Below are positions 63,742-64,000 of a DNA stretch of 64,000 nucleotides, piece after piece. The translations under genes and the position numbers were made by a program. Under the pieces are notes generated by a model. The model was given only the letters and a program-made list of their open reading frames with translations, had not been told where the DNA came from and made no database searches. Origin of the DNA: Aestuariivirga litoralis (GTDB lineage: Bacteria; Pseudomonadota; Alphaproteobacteria; Rhizobiales; Aestuariivirgaceae); NCBI RefSeq assembly GCF_003234965.1, contig NZ_QKVK01000002.1:1-64000 (forward strand), in the 5' to 3' direction. How positions within the stretch are numbered: the first letter of the stretch is position 1; the number at the start of each line of letters is the position of its first letter.

Positions 63742-64000
63742 CTATAGCCGGGCGAGCGCCCTGTCCACCGCCGCAACCGCAAAATCGGCATTGGCGCGGC
63801 TGAACACGATGGGTGGCCGGATCTTCAGCACATTGCCCAGTTTCCCCTCGCCACCGATCAATGCGCCCTCGTCGCGGATCAGGTTCAGGAGGCGCGCCAT
63901 CACGTCACCCGCGGGTGCCTTTGACCTACGGTCATGCACCAGTTCGACGCCCGTGGCGAGGCCCACGCCGCGCACGTCGCCGATCAGCGCGTGCTTCTGC
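63742..64000 (-). CDS. C-terminal part of a class III aminotransferase (5' end outside window)
   Basis: The visible 85 codons read KHALIGDVRGVGLATGVELV at the window edge, then a DRRSKAPAG stretch and LGNVLKIRPPIVFSRANADF, ending with TAG at 63744-63742. This is the typical end of fold-type I, class III (omega) aminotransferases. Located upstream of the pot operon in the same direction, it may act on putrescine, GABA or a gamma-glutamyl intermediate. Confidence 0.85.
   Translation of the reverse strand, partial: QKHALIGDVRGVGLATGVELVHDRRSKAPAGDVMARLLNLIRDEGALIGGEGKLGNVLKIRPPIVFSRANADFAVAAVDRALARL

Overview
This window is a gene-dense, GC-rich stretch of chromosome from an alphaproteobacterium, most likely of the order Hyphomicrobiales (Rhizobiales). 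The evidence is the family style of its housekeeping genes (rpmF, ndk, ispG, ispA, holC, a Zur/ZnuCB operon with an alphaproteobacterial Zur box), non-pyrrolysine MttB-family methyltransferases, a SoeABC-type molybdoenzyme, and dispersed GC-rich intergenic palindromes. The genus cannot be fixed from sequence alone. No rRNA, tRNA, CRISPR array, phage or transposase was found.

Layout. 1-7.7 kb: tail of a possible RNA helicase, a membrane protein, a PRC-barrel protein, ndk with a VUT transporter, a repeat-rich OmpA-like protein, and an amino-acid ABC transporter. 7.7-15.4 kb: a YegD-like Hsp70, TrhO, PEP carboxylase, an ABC-F ATPase, HolC and a small unknown. 15.4-26.9 kb: the most unusual region. 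A LysR-headed operon runs LysR, mttB-2, psuK, psuG, mttB-1, so pseudouridine kinase and pseudouridine-5'-phosphate glycosidase sit between two MttB-family paralogues. A third, divergent mttB follows, then an Fe-S protein, a homocysteine methyltransferase-like protein with an altered zinc site, a GFA-fold protein, a DUF1638 protein and a corrinoid protein. Together these look like a B12-dependent demethylation and methyl-transfer system whose substrate is unknown.

26.9-33.3 kb: a class V aminotransferase lacking the desulfurase cysteine, a sugar 1-dehydrogenase, an APH-kinase fusion, an ATPase gene broken by one in-frame TGA, a Bmt-type methyltransferase behind a perfect palindromic operator, and a metallo-beta-lactamase-fold protein. 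33.3-40.4 kb: soeABC (sulfite oxidation to the quinone pool) divergent from a MocR regulator and an EamA transporter. 40.4-49.4 kb: a glycosyltransferase, Lrp/ald, rpmF, mtgA, ispA, ispG and the zur-znuC-znuB operon, which shares a Zur box with a cupin gene.

49.4-64 kb: acetate kinase, phosphotransacetylase, citrate synthase, a membrane-anchored repeat protein and an L,D-transpeptidase, then a polyamine block (PuuA-like and PuuB-like enzymes, an old-yellow-enzyme homologue, agmatinase, PotA/C/B transporter parts and the end of a class III aminotransferase). Genes are tightly packed. Many neighbours share ATGA or TGATG junctions and several convergent pairs share a CTAG double stop.
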